Shown here: piece by piece, positions 1-6,193 of the stretch
Numbering within the stretch: the stretch's first letter is position 1
Layout: the number at the start of each line of letters is the position of its first letter
Source of the DNA: an uncultured Prochlorococcus sp.
GTDB taxonomy: Bacteria; Cyanobacteriota; Cyanobacteriia; PCC-6307; Cyanobiaceae
Length of the DNA: 6,193 nt
Reading direction: 5' to 3'
NCBI GenBank assembly: GCA_902573045.1
Contig: CACGIB010000027.1
Span: 1-6,193, forward strand
The notes under the pieces: model-generated
The model's input: the letters and a program-made list of their open reading frames with translations, nothing else
The model's database searches: none
What the model was told of the DNA's origin: nothing
Made by a program: the position numbers and the translations under genes

Positions 1-382
1 CGATACAACTAGTCTACTATTCTTCGAGAAATTTCCGTCTTTGGATAAATTAATAAATTCAGATGATTTATCCTTGGTAATAAACATTAACTTATTTCTT
101 AAACCGCAGTCATGGTTTATTTGCAGTGAAAGTAAGCAAAAAGTTAATTTATTTAGTTTGGATAATGATGGCCTTAAAAGTTTTTATTTATTTTTAAATA
201 TCAACAAAATAAGTAATAAAAAATTACCCTTTATTAATTCAAATAAATATGATATTGATTCGAGTTTATATACTGCAGTAACAGAGAGACTTAAAGAAAT
301 CGAACCATATAAAGAAGATTTTCTTATTTATGATCAAATAATGCAAAGTAGGGGCTCAATCATTTTTGATAATGCATATTAA
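1..382 (+). CDS. Probable sulfotransferase family 2 protein, C-terminal part (5' end outside window)
   Basis: The reading frame is open from base 2 to the TAA at 380-382, giving about 126 visible residues, so the true start lies upstream. A TTG at 41 could be taken as a start but is more likely internal, because the frame continues unbroken to the edge. The fragment looks like the end of a sulfotransferase-2 domain (the PAPS-dependent carbohydrate sulfotransferase group). It has a KPQSWF segment at visible residues 34-39, then a hydrophobic strand with a following helix, an LPFINSN segment near 75-81, and a closing pattern IEPYKEDFLIYD at about 100-111 that resembles the family's usual Y..DF..Y ending. 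The PAPS-binding N-terminal half is not in the window, so activity cannot be judged. If the call is right, it would transfer sulfate to a glycan hydroxyl, which would suit the polysaccharide genes next door. The family call rests on pattern memory only; a different glycan-modifying enzyme is possible. Confidence 0.5.
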   Translation, partial: DTTSLLFFEKFPSLDKLINSDDLSLVININLFLKPQSWFICSESKQKVNLFSLDNDGLKSFYLFLNINKISNKKLPFINSNKYDIDSSLYTAVTERLKEIEPYKEDFLIYDQIMQSRGSIIFDNAY

Positions 383-532
383 ATTATAAAAGAAAAGTAA
401 TTAAATAAATATTCCTATATTTCGAGATAAAATTTTTAAAAATATTTATAAATAAATTAGAAAAAATCATAAAAAAAAATTGTACGAATTATATTCCTAA
501 ACATATAGTAAAATGATAAAAAGTTATTTTAT
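383..532. other. AT-rich intergenic spacer between the sulfotransferase-like gene and gmd
   Basis: This is the only sizeable gap in the window. It is almost entirely A/T, with A-runs at 471-479 and a 12-base all-A/T palindrome ATTTTTAAAAAT at 432-443. There is no GC-containing stem followed by a T-run, so I see no convincing terminator for the upstream gene, and I see no small ORF or RNA gene. The last 55 bases contain a candidate promoter for gmd. The gap is long compared with the 12-29 base spacers elsewhere, which favours a transcription-unit boundary here. Confidence 0.6.
480..509 (+). promoter_or_regulatory. Candidate sigma70-type promoter for gmd-fcl-2-epimerase operon
   Basis: A -35-like TTGTAC (480-485) lies 18 bases before a good -10-like TATAGT (504-509). 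An overlapping alternative -10, TAAAAT, lies at 509-514. Transcription would start near 516-521, giving a leader of roughly 12-17 bases before the ATG at 533. The -35 matches only the first three consensus bases, and A/T-rich DNA produces such boxes by chance, so support comes mainly from position. No operator-like inverted repeat is evident. Confidence 0.35.
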
Positions 533-1657
533 ATGAAAAAAAGTAGAAAAGTAGCATTAATCACAGGTATTACTGGACAAGATGGGAGTTATCTAGCTGA
601 GTTTTTGCTTAGCAAAAATTATATAGTACATGGACTTAAAAGGAGATCTTCCCTTTTTAATACCGCAAGAATAGATCATTTATATCAAGACACTCATGAG
701 GAAAAAAAGAGCTTTTTCTTGCATTATGGAGATTTAACAGATAGTACAAACTTGATAAGAATAATTGAAGAAATTTTGCCTGATGAAATATATAATTTAG
801 GGGCTCAAAGCCATGTTGCAGTAAGCTTTGATTCTCCTGAGTATACAGCTAATTGTGATGCACTTGGGACTCTGAGAATCCTTGAAGCTATTAGACTTTT
901 AAAATTAGAGAAAAAGACAAGAATTTATCAAGCAAGTACAAGTGAACTTTATGGCCTTGTGCAGGAATCTCCTCAAACTGAACTTACTAATTTTTATCCT
1001 CGAAGTCCCTATGGAGTAGCTAAATTATATGCATATTGGATTACTCTTAACTATAGAGAGGCATATGGGATTTATGCCTGTAATGGAATATTGTTTAATC
1101 ATGAAAGTCCTAGAAGAGGCGAAACATTTGTTACTCGTAAAATCACTAGAGGATTGTCAAGGATAGAAAAAGGCTTGGAAAAAACTTTGTTTATGGGCAA
1201 TTTGGATTCAAAAAGAGATTGGGGACATGCGAAAGATTATGTTGAAATGCAATGGAGAATGCTTCAACTTGATAAACCCGAAGATTTTGTAATTGCGACA
1301 GGGCGTCAAGAAAGTGTAAGGCGATTTATTGAGTTAACTGCAGAAAAATTAGGATGGGGAGATAAGGATAAAAATAAACCACCTATTATTTGGGAAGGAA
1401 GTGGTATCAATGAAGTAGGTATTAGAGGTGATAATGGAGATGTTGTTATAAGAATAGATAAGAATTATTTTAGACCTACTGAAGTTGAATCTTTGTTAGG
1501 TGATGCATCAAAAGCCTATAAGATATTGGGTTGGCAACCAAAAACGACCTTAGAGGAATTAGTTTCTGATATGGTCGAAAATGATTCTGAAGAGGCTGAA
1601 AAGGAAGCTTTTTTAAAGAAAAAGGGCTTTAAAGTCTCAAAAAAAAGTAACATTTAA
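533..1657 (+). CDS. gmd: GDP-mannose 4,6-dehydratase
   Basis: This 374-residue cytoplasmic enzyme converts GDP-D-mannose to GDP-4-keto-6-deoxy-D-mannose, the first step towards GDP-L-fucose and related deoxyhexoses. It is a short-chain dehydrogenase/reductase of the extended type, close in length to E. coli Gmd. The NADP-binding Rossmann motif GITGQDG is at residues 12-18 and the following KRRSS (36-40) suits NADP specificity. The catalytic set is visible as T136 and E138 in STSELYG and Y160/K164 in SPYGVAK. The substrate-side segment [15 protein letters not shown] (189-203) is intact, as is [10 protein letters not shown] further on. The chosen ATG puts the Rossmann motif at the usual distance from the N terminus; no clear Shine-Dalgarno precedes it. 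The protein ends in a Lys/Glu-rich tail of about 25 residues, common in the family. It is the first gene of a tight + strand operon and is followed after 20 bases by fcl, which uses its product. Confidence 0.97.
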   Translation: MKKSRKVALITGITGQDGSYLAEFLLSKNYIVHGLKRRSSLFNTARIDHLYQDTHEEKKSFFLHYGDLTDSTNLIRIIEEILPDEIYNLGAQSHVAVSFDSPEYTANCDALGTLRILEAIRLLKLEKKTRIYQASTSELYGLVQESPQTELTNFYPRSPYGVAKLYAYWITLNYREAYGIYACNGILFNHESPRRGETFVTRKITRGLSRIEKGLEKTLFMGNLDSKRDWGHAKDYVEMQWRMLQLDKPEDFVIATGRQESVRRFIELTAEKLGWGDKDKNKPPIIWEGSGINEVGIRGDNGDVVIRIDKNYFRPTEVESLLGDASKAYKILGWQPKTTLEELVSDMVENDSEEAEKEAFLKKKGFKVSKKSNI

Positions 1658-1677
1658 TTTTTTGTAGTTTTTAAAAT

Positions 1678-2676
1678 ATGGAAAAGCTTATTCAAAAAGA
1701 GGATAAAATATTTCTTGCAGGCCATAATGGCATGGTTGGTAGAGCAATATTTAGAGAACTAAATAATTCTGGTTATAAAAATATAATAGTTGTATCAAGA
1801 AATGTTCTCGATTTAACAGACACTTCTTCGGTTAGGAATTGGTTTGATTTAAATAAGCCAGATGTGACAATAATTGCCGCTGCTAAAGTAGGAGGAATTG
1901 TTGCTAATAATTCTTATCCTGCAGACTTTTTGCTAGAAAACCTAAAGATTCAAAATAATATTATTGAAAATTCTTTTCATTCAAAAGTAAAAAGATTATT
2001 ATTTTTAGGAAGCAGTTGCATATATCCAAAATTTTCAAATCAACCAATCTATGAAGATGATCTTTTAACTGGATCTTTGGAACCTACAAATCAATGGTAT
2101 GCACTAGCAAAGATTGCTGGGATAAAGCTTTGTGAAAGTTTAAACAGACAGTTTGGTTTTGATGCGATAAGTTTAATGCCATCAAATCTTTATGGTAGTG
2201 GAGATTACTATCATAAAGAGAATAGTCATGTAATACCAGCTCTTATTAGAAAGTTTGATCAGGCCAAAATGGCAGATAGTCCATCAGTTACTTGTTGGGG
2301 AAGTGGATCACCAAAAAGAGAATTCTTATATGTTGATGATTTAGCGCGTGCTTGTGTTTTCGCGCTTGAAAAATGGAATCCTAATTTGAAGAATGCTCCA
2401 AAAAATAATTTAGGAGAACCCTTATATTTTTTAAACGTAGGTTCTGGAGTTGATATTAGTATTTATGATTTAGCATATTTAATTTCTGAAATAATAGGTT
2501 TCAAAGGAGAAATTTTATGGGACAAAACAAAACCAGATGGCACACCAAAAAAATTATTAAATATTGAAAGAATTAAAAAAATTGGTTGGATACCCAAAAT
2601 TAGTCTTAAAAAAGGTTTAATGAAAACAATTGATTGTTATCATGATGAAAAAAATAAGAATAAACTGAGATTATAA
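1678..2676 (+). CDS. fcl: GDP-L-fucose synthase (GDP-4-keto-6-deoxymannose 3,5-epimerase/4-reductase)
   Basis: This 332-residue cytoplasmic SDR enzyme (also called WcaG) epimerises the Gmd product at C3 and C5 and reduces it with NADPH to GDP-L-fucose. The nucleotide-binding motif GHNGMVG is at residues 15-21, with about ten more N-terminal residues than E. coli Fcl. The known catalytic residues are all present at a constant +5 offset from the E. coli numbering: S112 and C114 in GSSCIYPK, Y141 and K145 in WYALAKIAG, and H184 in NSHVIPAL. The substrate-side RKFD (191-194) and KREFLYVDDLA are also intact. A Trp (W140) precedes the catalytic Tyr where E. coli has Pro. No Shine-Dalgarno is seen; the ATG fits the expected N terminus. 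It lies 20 bases after gmd and 12 bases before the 2-epimerase gene, so the three are probably co-transcribed. Gmd plus Fcl completes GDP-L-fucose synthesis from GDP-mannose. Confidence 0.96.
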   Translation: MEKLIQKEDKIFLAGHNGMVGRAIFRELNNSGYKNIIVVSRNVLDLTDTSSVRNWFDLNKPDVTIIAAAKVGGIVANNSYPADFLLENLKIQNNIIENSFHSKVKRLLFLGSSCIYPKFSNQPIYEDDLLTGSLEPTNQWYALAKIAGIKLCESLNRQFGFDAISLMPSNLYGSGDYYHKENSHVIPALIRKFDQAKMADSPSVTCWGSGSPKREFLYVDDLARACVFALEKWNPNLKNAPKNNLGEPLYFLNVGSGVDISIYDLAYLISEIIGFKGEILWDKTKPDGTPKKLLNIERIKKIGWIPKISLKKGLMKTIDCYHDEKNKNKLRL

Positions 2677-2688
2677 GTTAATAAATTT

Positions 2689-3801
2689 ATGATAAATAAA
2701 CCATTAGTAACTTTTATATTTGGTACTAGGCCAGAGGCGATCAAGTTAGCACCAGTAATAAATGCCTTCAAAAAAAGTAAGTTTATTAGAGTTAGGATTT
2801 TATTAAGTGGTCAACACAGAGATTTGGTTCTTGATATTTTAAAGATTTTTGATATAGAAGTAGATGAAAATTTTAATGTAATGACAGAGGCTCCATCTTT
2901 AACAAAGTTGACGTGTTCAATTTTACAAAAACTTGATAAAGAATTTTCTACTTTTTTACCAAGTATAGTTATAGTTCAAGGCGATACAACTACAGCTTAT
3001 GCGGCTGCTTTGGCCGCTTTTTATAAGAAAATACCAGTAGCTCATGTAGAGGCTGGTTTAAGAACAGATCAAATTTATTCTCCTTTTCCTGAAGAAGCTA
3101 ATAGGAGATTTATTTCTCAAATTGCTAAGTTGCATTTTGCACCAACAAAACTTGCGGAAGAAAATCTAATATCCTCAAAAATAATAGGTAAGATAATTAA
3201 TACTGGTAATACCGTAATTGATGCACTTCTATATATATCCAATATTCAAAATAAATTTAAACTTGAAAATGTAGATTTTGAGAAGAATAAATTAATTCTT
3301 GTTACAATTCATAGACGAGAAAATTGGTCTAATTTGACGGAAATATGCCAAGGGCTATTGCAAGCAGTTGATGAAAATCAAAACTTAAGAGTTGTAGTGC
3401 CAATGCATCCAAATAAATTAGTGAGAGAACCTATTATTAAAATTCTTGGCGAAAGTAATAAAGTAATTCTTAGAGAATCATTAAACTATTTAGATTTAAT
3501 TTCAATTTTAAAAAAATGTTATTTCGTCATAACTGATTCGGGAGGTATTCAGGAAGAGGCACCTACTTTCAGAAAACCTGTTTTGGTAGCTAGATTGAAT
3601 ACCGAAAGAATAGAAGGCATAAATTCGGGAAGTGCTAAATTAATCCCTCCAAAGCGAGAAAGTATCTATCAGGAGATTAATTTATTGTTAAATGATGATG
3701 AAATTTATAAAAAAATGTCCAATTCTAAAAATCCATATGGCGATGGTAAATCAAGTCAACGAATTTTAGATGCTTGCCTAAATGAACTTCAAATAAATTA
3801 A
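2689..3801 (+). CDS. wecB: UDP-N-acetylglucosamine 2-epimerase, non-hydrolysing type (WecB-like)
   Basis: This 370-residue cytoplasmic enzyme has the GT-B fold of the WecB/MnaA family, which interconverts UDP-GlcNAc and UDP-ManNAc. The motifs run in order: GTRPEAIKLAPV (12-23), GQHRD (41-45), QGDTTTAYA (97-105), HVEAGLRT (119-126), PFPEEANRR (132-140), IHRRENW (207-213), then DSGGIQEEAP and a KPVLV segment near the C terminus. By alignment with E. coli WecB (K15, D95, E117, E131, H213), the matching residues here are K19, D99, E121, E135 and H208, all conserved. Substrate is less sure than fold: relatives WbjD/CapG and WbpI epimerise other UDP-2-acetamido sugars, and NeuC is a hydrolysing form. 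No UDP-ManNAc dehydrogenase (WecC) gene is visible beside it. It is the last gene of the + operon. Its TAA overlaps the stop of the convergent dehydratase gene. No Shine-Dalgarno precedes the ATG. Confidence 0.9.
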   Translation: MINKPLVTFIFGTRPEAIKLAPVINAFKKSKFIRVRILLSGQHRDLVLDILKIFDIEVDENFNVMTEAPSLTKLTCSILQKLDKEFSTFLPSIVIVQGDTTTAYAAALAAFYKKIPVAHVEAGLRTDQIYSPFPEEANRRFISQIAKLHFAPTKLAEENLISSKIIGKIINTGNTVIDALLYISNIQNKFKLENVDFEKNKLILVTIHRRENWSNLTEICQGLLQAVDENQNLRVVVPMHPNKLVREPIIKILGESNKVILRESLNYLDLISILKKCYFVITDSGGIQEEAPTFRKPVLVARLNTERIEGINSGSAKLIPPKRESIYQEINLLLNDDEIYKKMSNSKNPYGDGKSSQRILDACLNELQIN

Positions 3802-3819
3802 TTTTTTATATTTTTTTTG
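3795..3819. other. Convergent gene junction: palindrome with one TTAA giving both stop codons, then T-rich tract
   Basis: The perfect palindrome AAATTAATTT (3795-3804) is centred on TTAA at 3798-3801. Read on the + strand, bases 3799-3801 are the TAA of the 2-epimerase gene; read on the - strand, 3798-3800 are the TAA of the dehydratase gene. On the + strand a T-rich stretch follows (3802-3818), which might act as a weak terminator for the + operon. The stem is only five A/T pairs with no loop, so a real intrinsic terminator is doubtful. No terminator for the - operon is apparent just beyond its stop. Confidence 0.7.
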
Positions 3820-5711
3820 ACAATATTTGAGTTTTCAGTATTCCATTCAGGTACGAGTTTCTTTAAAATTTGGAGGGTATTACCAAGCTCAAAAGATAAT
3901 ATTTTATCTTCAAGATCATTTAAAGCAGGTATTAATTCGTCGAATGGGATATAATTTTCATTCGCCTTAAATATTAAAGGGTGAATAGTTGACTCAGACT
4001 TAGCGTCAATAATGAGTTCTTCATACAATTTCTCCCCAGGTCTTAATCCTGTAAATACTATATCTAAATCACCATCTAAGTTATCTTTATTTTTAATAGT
4101 TTTACCACTAAGCTTAATCATCTGAGCTGCTAAATCAATTATTTTTACAGGCTCTCCCATATCTAGAAGAAATATTTCTCCTCCTTGAGAAAGGTAAGAA
4201 GCTTGTATCACTAATTGTGCTGCTTCAGGAATTGTCATGAAATATCTAGTTACGTCTTTATGAGTAATAGATAAGGGACCTCCTGATGCAATTTGCTCTT
4301 TAAAAAGAGGCACAACTGATCCTGATGATCCAAGTACATTGCCAAACCTAACCATTGAGAATTTACTATTAGAATTTACATCTTGGGTTGTTTTTTCTGC
4401 ATAGGCTTGGAAGATAAGTTCCGAAATGCGTTTGGATACTCCCATTATGCTGGTGGGTCTGACCGCTTTATCTGAAGATAAAAGTATTATTTCTTTAATA
4501 GATAATTTATCTGCTATTTCGCAAATGGTTTTTGTAGTAAAAATGTTGTTATATAGACCCTCTAGAGCATTTGATTCTACTAAAGGTACGTGTTTATATG
4601 CTGCAGCATGGTATAAAACTTGTATATTATGATCTTTCATTGTTTTTTCAATTATTTTCAGGTTTGAAGCAGAACCTAGAACAGGAATTATTTTACTTTT
4701 AGGAATTTTTTTATTAGTTAATTCTTTATGTATTAAATAAAGATTATGTTCAGAAATATCTAATAATACAAGTTTGCTTGGGTTTAAGCTTATAATTTGC
4801 CTGCAAATCTCTGATCCAATTGAACCGCCTGCTCCAGTAACACATATTGCTTTACCGAAAATACCTGGACCAAAAAGTCTTGGGTCAGAAGTTATTGTAT
4901 TTCTTGAAAGCAAATCTTCAATTTTTATTGATCTAACAGAATCTATTTTTGCTTTACCTCTGGTAATCTCTTCAATTGAAGGGATTATTAGAAGTTCGAA
5001 GCCTTGTGAAGTTAATTTATTAAAAATTTTTCTTTTTGAAGTTGGAGATAAAGAAGGAATAGCCAAAAATATTTGATCTATTTCATTTTTAAATTCTTCT
5101 ATTTTATTTGTAGGCAATATTTTTATACCATTTATATTTCTCCTCCATAAAGATGGATCATCGTCGATGAAAAATTTAATTTTAATAGTAGATGAAGAAA
5201 ATTTTAGAGAATTTGCTAGTTGAGCGCCTGCATTCCCAGCTCCATATATTGCAATGTTTTTAGGAGATAATTGCTCATTTCTTTTTAGAAAAAAAATAAA
5301 ATCGCATATAAAGATTCTTGTAAATACTGTAAAACAACTAGATATTAGAAATAGAAGGAGCCAAAAAGGTAATGTTTGATTTTCGTTAAACAGAGAAAAA
5401 ATTAATTTTGCAAATGCGATAACAAAGATATTCCTAAATATTGGTCTATATAGGTTAGAACCATTGAAAAATCTTGTTAAACTTCTATACTGCCCAAGAG
5501 AAATAAAAACGCAAATACCGATAAGTGCTAATAAAGTTCCTCTAATTAATAAGCTTGATGAAATAGAAAAGAAATTTATTCCATAAATAATATTTAGGCA
5601 TAATACATAAGAAAAAATTAAGGAAAAAAAGTCAATTATTAACATAAAAGATCTTCTTACATAAATATTAAGATTTAAAATATTGAGAATAAGATTATTA
5701 AGATTTTTCAT
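3798..5711 (-). CDS. Membrane-bound CapD/WbpM-type UDP-HexNAc 4,6-dehydratase
   Basis: The 637-residue size and layout match the large inner-membrane dehydratases WbpM and PglF. These convert UDP-GlcNAc (or a similar UDP-HexNAc) to the 4-keto-6-deoxy sugar, leading to QuiNAc, FucNAc or bacillosamine in surface glycans. About four membrane segments come first (roughly residues 21-43, 53-73, 92-109 and 114-142). A CoA-binding-like Rossmann domain begins with GAGNAG (157-162). The catalytic SDR domain follows, with TGAGGSIGSE (292-301), HAAAYKHVPLVE (368-379) and SSDKAVRPTSIMGVSKR (412-428). Met423 and Lys427 form the Met-Lys pair typical of this subfamily in place of Tyr-Lys. RFGNVLGSSGSV (455-466), TRYFMT (488-493) and GLRPGEKLYEEL (555-566) complete the signature. 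The ATG is 29 bases after the stop of the glycosyltransferase-4 gene and has no clear Shine-Dalgarno; the two are probably one operon. The exact sugar product cannot be told from sequence, so no gene symbol is given. Confidence 0.93.
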   Translation of the reverse strand: MKNLNNLILNILNLNIYVRRSFMLIIDFFSLIFSYVLCLNIIYGINFFSISSSLLIRGTLLALIGICVFISLGQYRSLTRFFNGSNLYRPIFRNIFVIAFAKLIFSLFNENQTLPFWLLLFLISSCFTVFTRIFICDFIFFLKRNEQLSPKNIAIYGAGNAGAQLANSLKFSSSTIKIKFFIDDDPSLWRRNINGIKILPTNKIEEFKNEIDQIFLAIPSLSPTSKRKIFNKLTSQGFELLIIPSIEEITRGKAKIDSVRSIKIEDLLSRNTITSDPRLFGPGIFGKAICVTGAGGSIGSEICRQIISLNPSKLVLLDISEHNLYLIHKELTNKKIPKSKIIPVLGSASNLKIIEKTMKDHNIQVLYHAAAYKHVPLVESNALEGLYNNIFTTKTICEIADKLSIKEIILLSSDKAVRPTSIMGVSKRISELIFQAYAEKTTQDVNSNSKFSMVRFGNVLGSSGSVVPLFKEQIASGGPLSITHKDVTRYFMTIPEAAQLVIQASYLSQGGEIFLLDMGEPVKIIDLAAQMIKLSGKTIKNKDNLDGDLDIVFTGLRPGEKLYEELIIDAKSESTIHPLIFKANENYIPFDELIPALNDLEDKILSFELGNTLQILKKLVPEWNTENSNIVKKNIKN

Positions 5712-5740
5712 TTCAATTTGGGGTTTTGATCTTTAGATAA

Positions 5741-6193
5741 TCACTTCTTAAATTTTAAGGCAAAAACCCTATCAAAAACTATTCCAATAATAATTTCTAA
5801 TGTTGCAACTAAGATAGTAATGCTTAAATTACAAAAGTAAGCTGTTAAAGCTAATAAAATACTTCCTAAGATATATGTTATTGATACTTTGGAATGAGAC
5901 CATCCATTTCTATGAAGTCTTTGATATAAGTGCTCTTTATGTGGCTTGAAAATATTTTGTTTATTAAAATATCTTCTTAAAATACATAAAATAGAATCTG
6001 CAAATAAAGGTGTTCCAATTAGAATAAACTTAAAAGATAATTCGAAATTATTTGACATTAATATAAGTCCCGCATAAATACATCCAAGAAAAGTACTTCC
6101 TGAATCACCCATAAAAACTTTTGCTGGATGCCAATTTAATATTAAGAAACCAATTAATGAACCTACAAAAAAAACTAAAAAAGGAAAAGAAGT
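5741..6193 (-). CDS. Glycosyltransferase family 4 (WecA/WbpL-like polyprenyl-phosphate HexNAc-1-phosphate transferase), C-terminal part
   Basis: The frame is open from the right edge (6193) to the TGA at 5741-5743, giving 151 codons including the stop; the start lies outside the window. The visible part is an integral membrane protein with alternating hydrophobic helices. The signature NWHPAKVFMGDSGSTFLG (visible residues 20-37) contains the conserved Asp of the MraY/WecA superfamily (FMGD). A later cytoplasmic loop carries a His-rich motif, PHKEHLYQRL (84-93) followed by GWSH (97-100), which resembles WbpL-type enzymes more than MraY. Such enzymes transfer a HexNAc-1-phosphate from its UDP form to undecaprenyl phosphate, starting O-antigen or similar glycans. 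Two more membrane helices (about 104-121 and 123-140) and a Lys-rich end (KFKK) follow. The internal ATG at 6110-6112 (start of MGDSGS) is not a real start because the motif continues upstream. Pairing with the adjacent WbpM-like dehydratase suggests a deoxy-HexNAc such as FucNAc or QuiNAc as first sugar; that is inference. Confidence 0.9.
   Translation of the reverse strand, partial: TSFPFLVFFVGSLIGFLILNWHPAKVFMGDSGSTFLGCIYAGLILMSNNFELSFKFILIGTPLFADSILCILRRYFNKQNIFKPHKEHLYQRLHRNGWSHSKVSITYILGSILLALTAYFCNLSITILVATLEIIIGIVFDRVFALKFKK

Noticed and set aside
1..12. An 11-base string (CGATACAACTA) near the left edge that recurs near 2983
   Set aside because: The second copy lies in the conserved GDTTTAY codons of the 2-epimerase; the match is short, does not extend, and is probably chance.
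432..443. Palindrome ATTTTTAAAAAT as a possible terminator or operator
   Set aside because: It is made only of A/T with no loop and no following T-run on the + strand; such palindromes are expected by chance in DNA of this composition.
415..532. Possible small RNA or riboswitch in the leader of gmd
   Set aside because: The region has almost no G/C to build stable stems, and the predicted transcription start leaves a leader of under 20 bases.
4443..4475. Met in place of the usual SDR catalytic Tyr in the dehydratase as a sign of inactivation
   Set aside because: Met-Lys at this site is the normal state of the large membrane-bound WbpM/PglF subfamily, so the gene looks functional.
4426..4632. 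Open reading frame on the + strand opposite the dehydratase gene
   Set aside because: It is antisense to the strongly conserved catalytic domain of the WbpM-like gene, shows no family motif, and is best explained as a shadow of that gene.
4774..5076. Second + strand open reading frame opposite the dehydratase gene
   Set aside because: It lies opposite the GAGGSIGSE region of the dehydratase; the translation shows no recognisable domain and no promoter or start context supports it.

Overview
The window is an AT-rich bacterial surface-polysaccharide locus. It carries three complete nucleotide-sugar genes on the + strand, two lipid-linked-glycan genes on the - strand (one cut by the right edge), and the 3' end of a probable sulfotransferase gene at the left edge. 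By eye the base composition is about 30% G+C. Spacers are short and none of the four visible starts has a clear Shine-Dalgarno sequence. This, with the gene content, suggests a streamlined marine bacterium. A high-light Prochlorococcus genomic island is my first guess and another low-GC marine lineage such as SAR11 is possible. The assignment is an inference from style, since no marker gene is present.

Layout. Positions 1-382 (+) hold the C-terminal end of a protein resembling the sulfotransferase family 2 fold. A 150-base AT-rich gap (383-532) follows, with a plausible promoter and no convincing terminator. Then come gmd (533-1657), fcl (1678-2676) and a UDP-GlcNAc 2-epimerase gene (2689-3801), separated by 20 and 12 bases, so very probably one operon. 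Facing them on the - strand are a glycosyltransferase-4 (WecA/WbpL-like) gene that enters from the right edge (5741-6193) and, 29 bases downstream of it, a large CapD/WbpM-type membrane dehydratase gene (3798-5711). The two operons converge with a 4-base overlap in which one palindromic TTAA supplies both stop codons.

How the genes fit together. Gmd and Fcl convert GDP-D-mannose to GDP-L-fucose. The 2-epimerase makes UDP-ManNAc or acts on a related UDP-2-acetamido sugar. The WbpM-like enzyme should make a UDP-4-keto-6-deoxy-HexNAc, and the WbpL/WecA-like enzyme should load a (deoxy-)HexNAc-1-phosphate onto undecaprenyl phosphate to start a glycan. Together they point to an O-antigen- or capsule-like polymer started by a HexNAc-type sugar and containing fucose, perhaps sulfated.

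I see no CRISPR array, tRNA, rRNA, insertion sequence or toxin-like gene. All complete genes have intact catalytic motifs and belong to known families, so I do not claim an undescribed system. The points worth a second look are the sulfotransferase-fucose adjacency, the uncertain substrate of the 2-epimerase, the missing partners of the WbpM/WbpL-like pair, and the shared-stop convergent junction.
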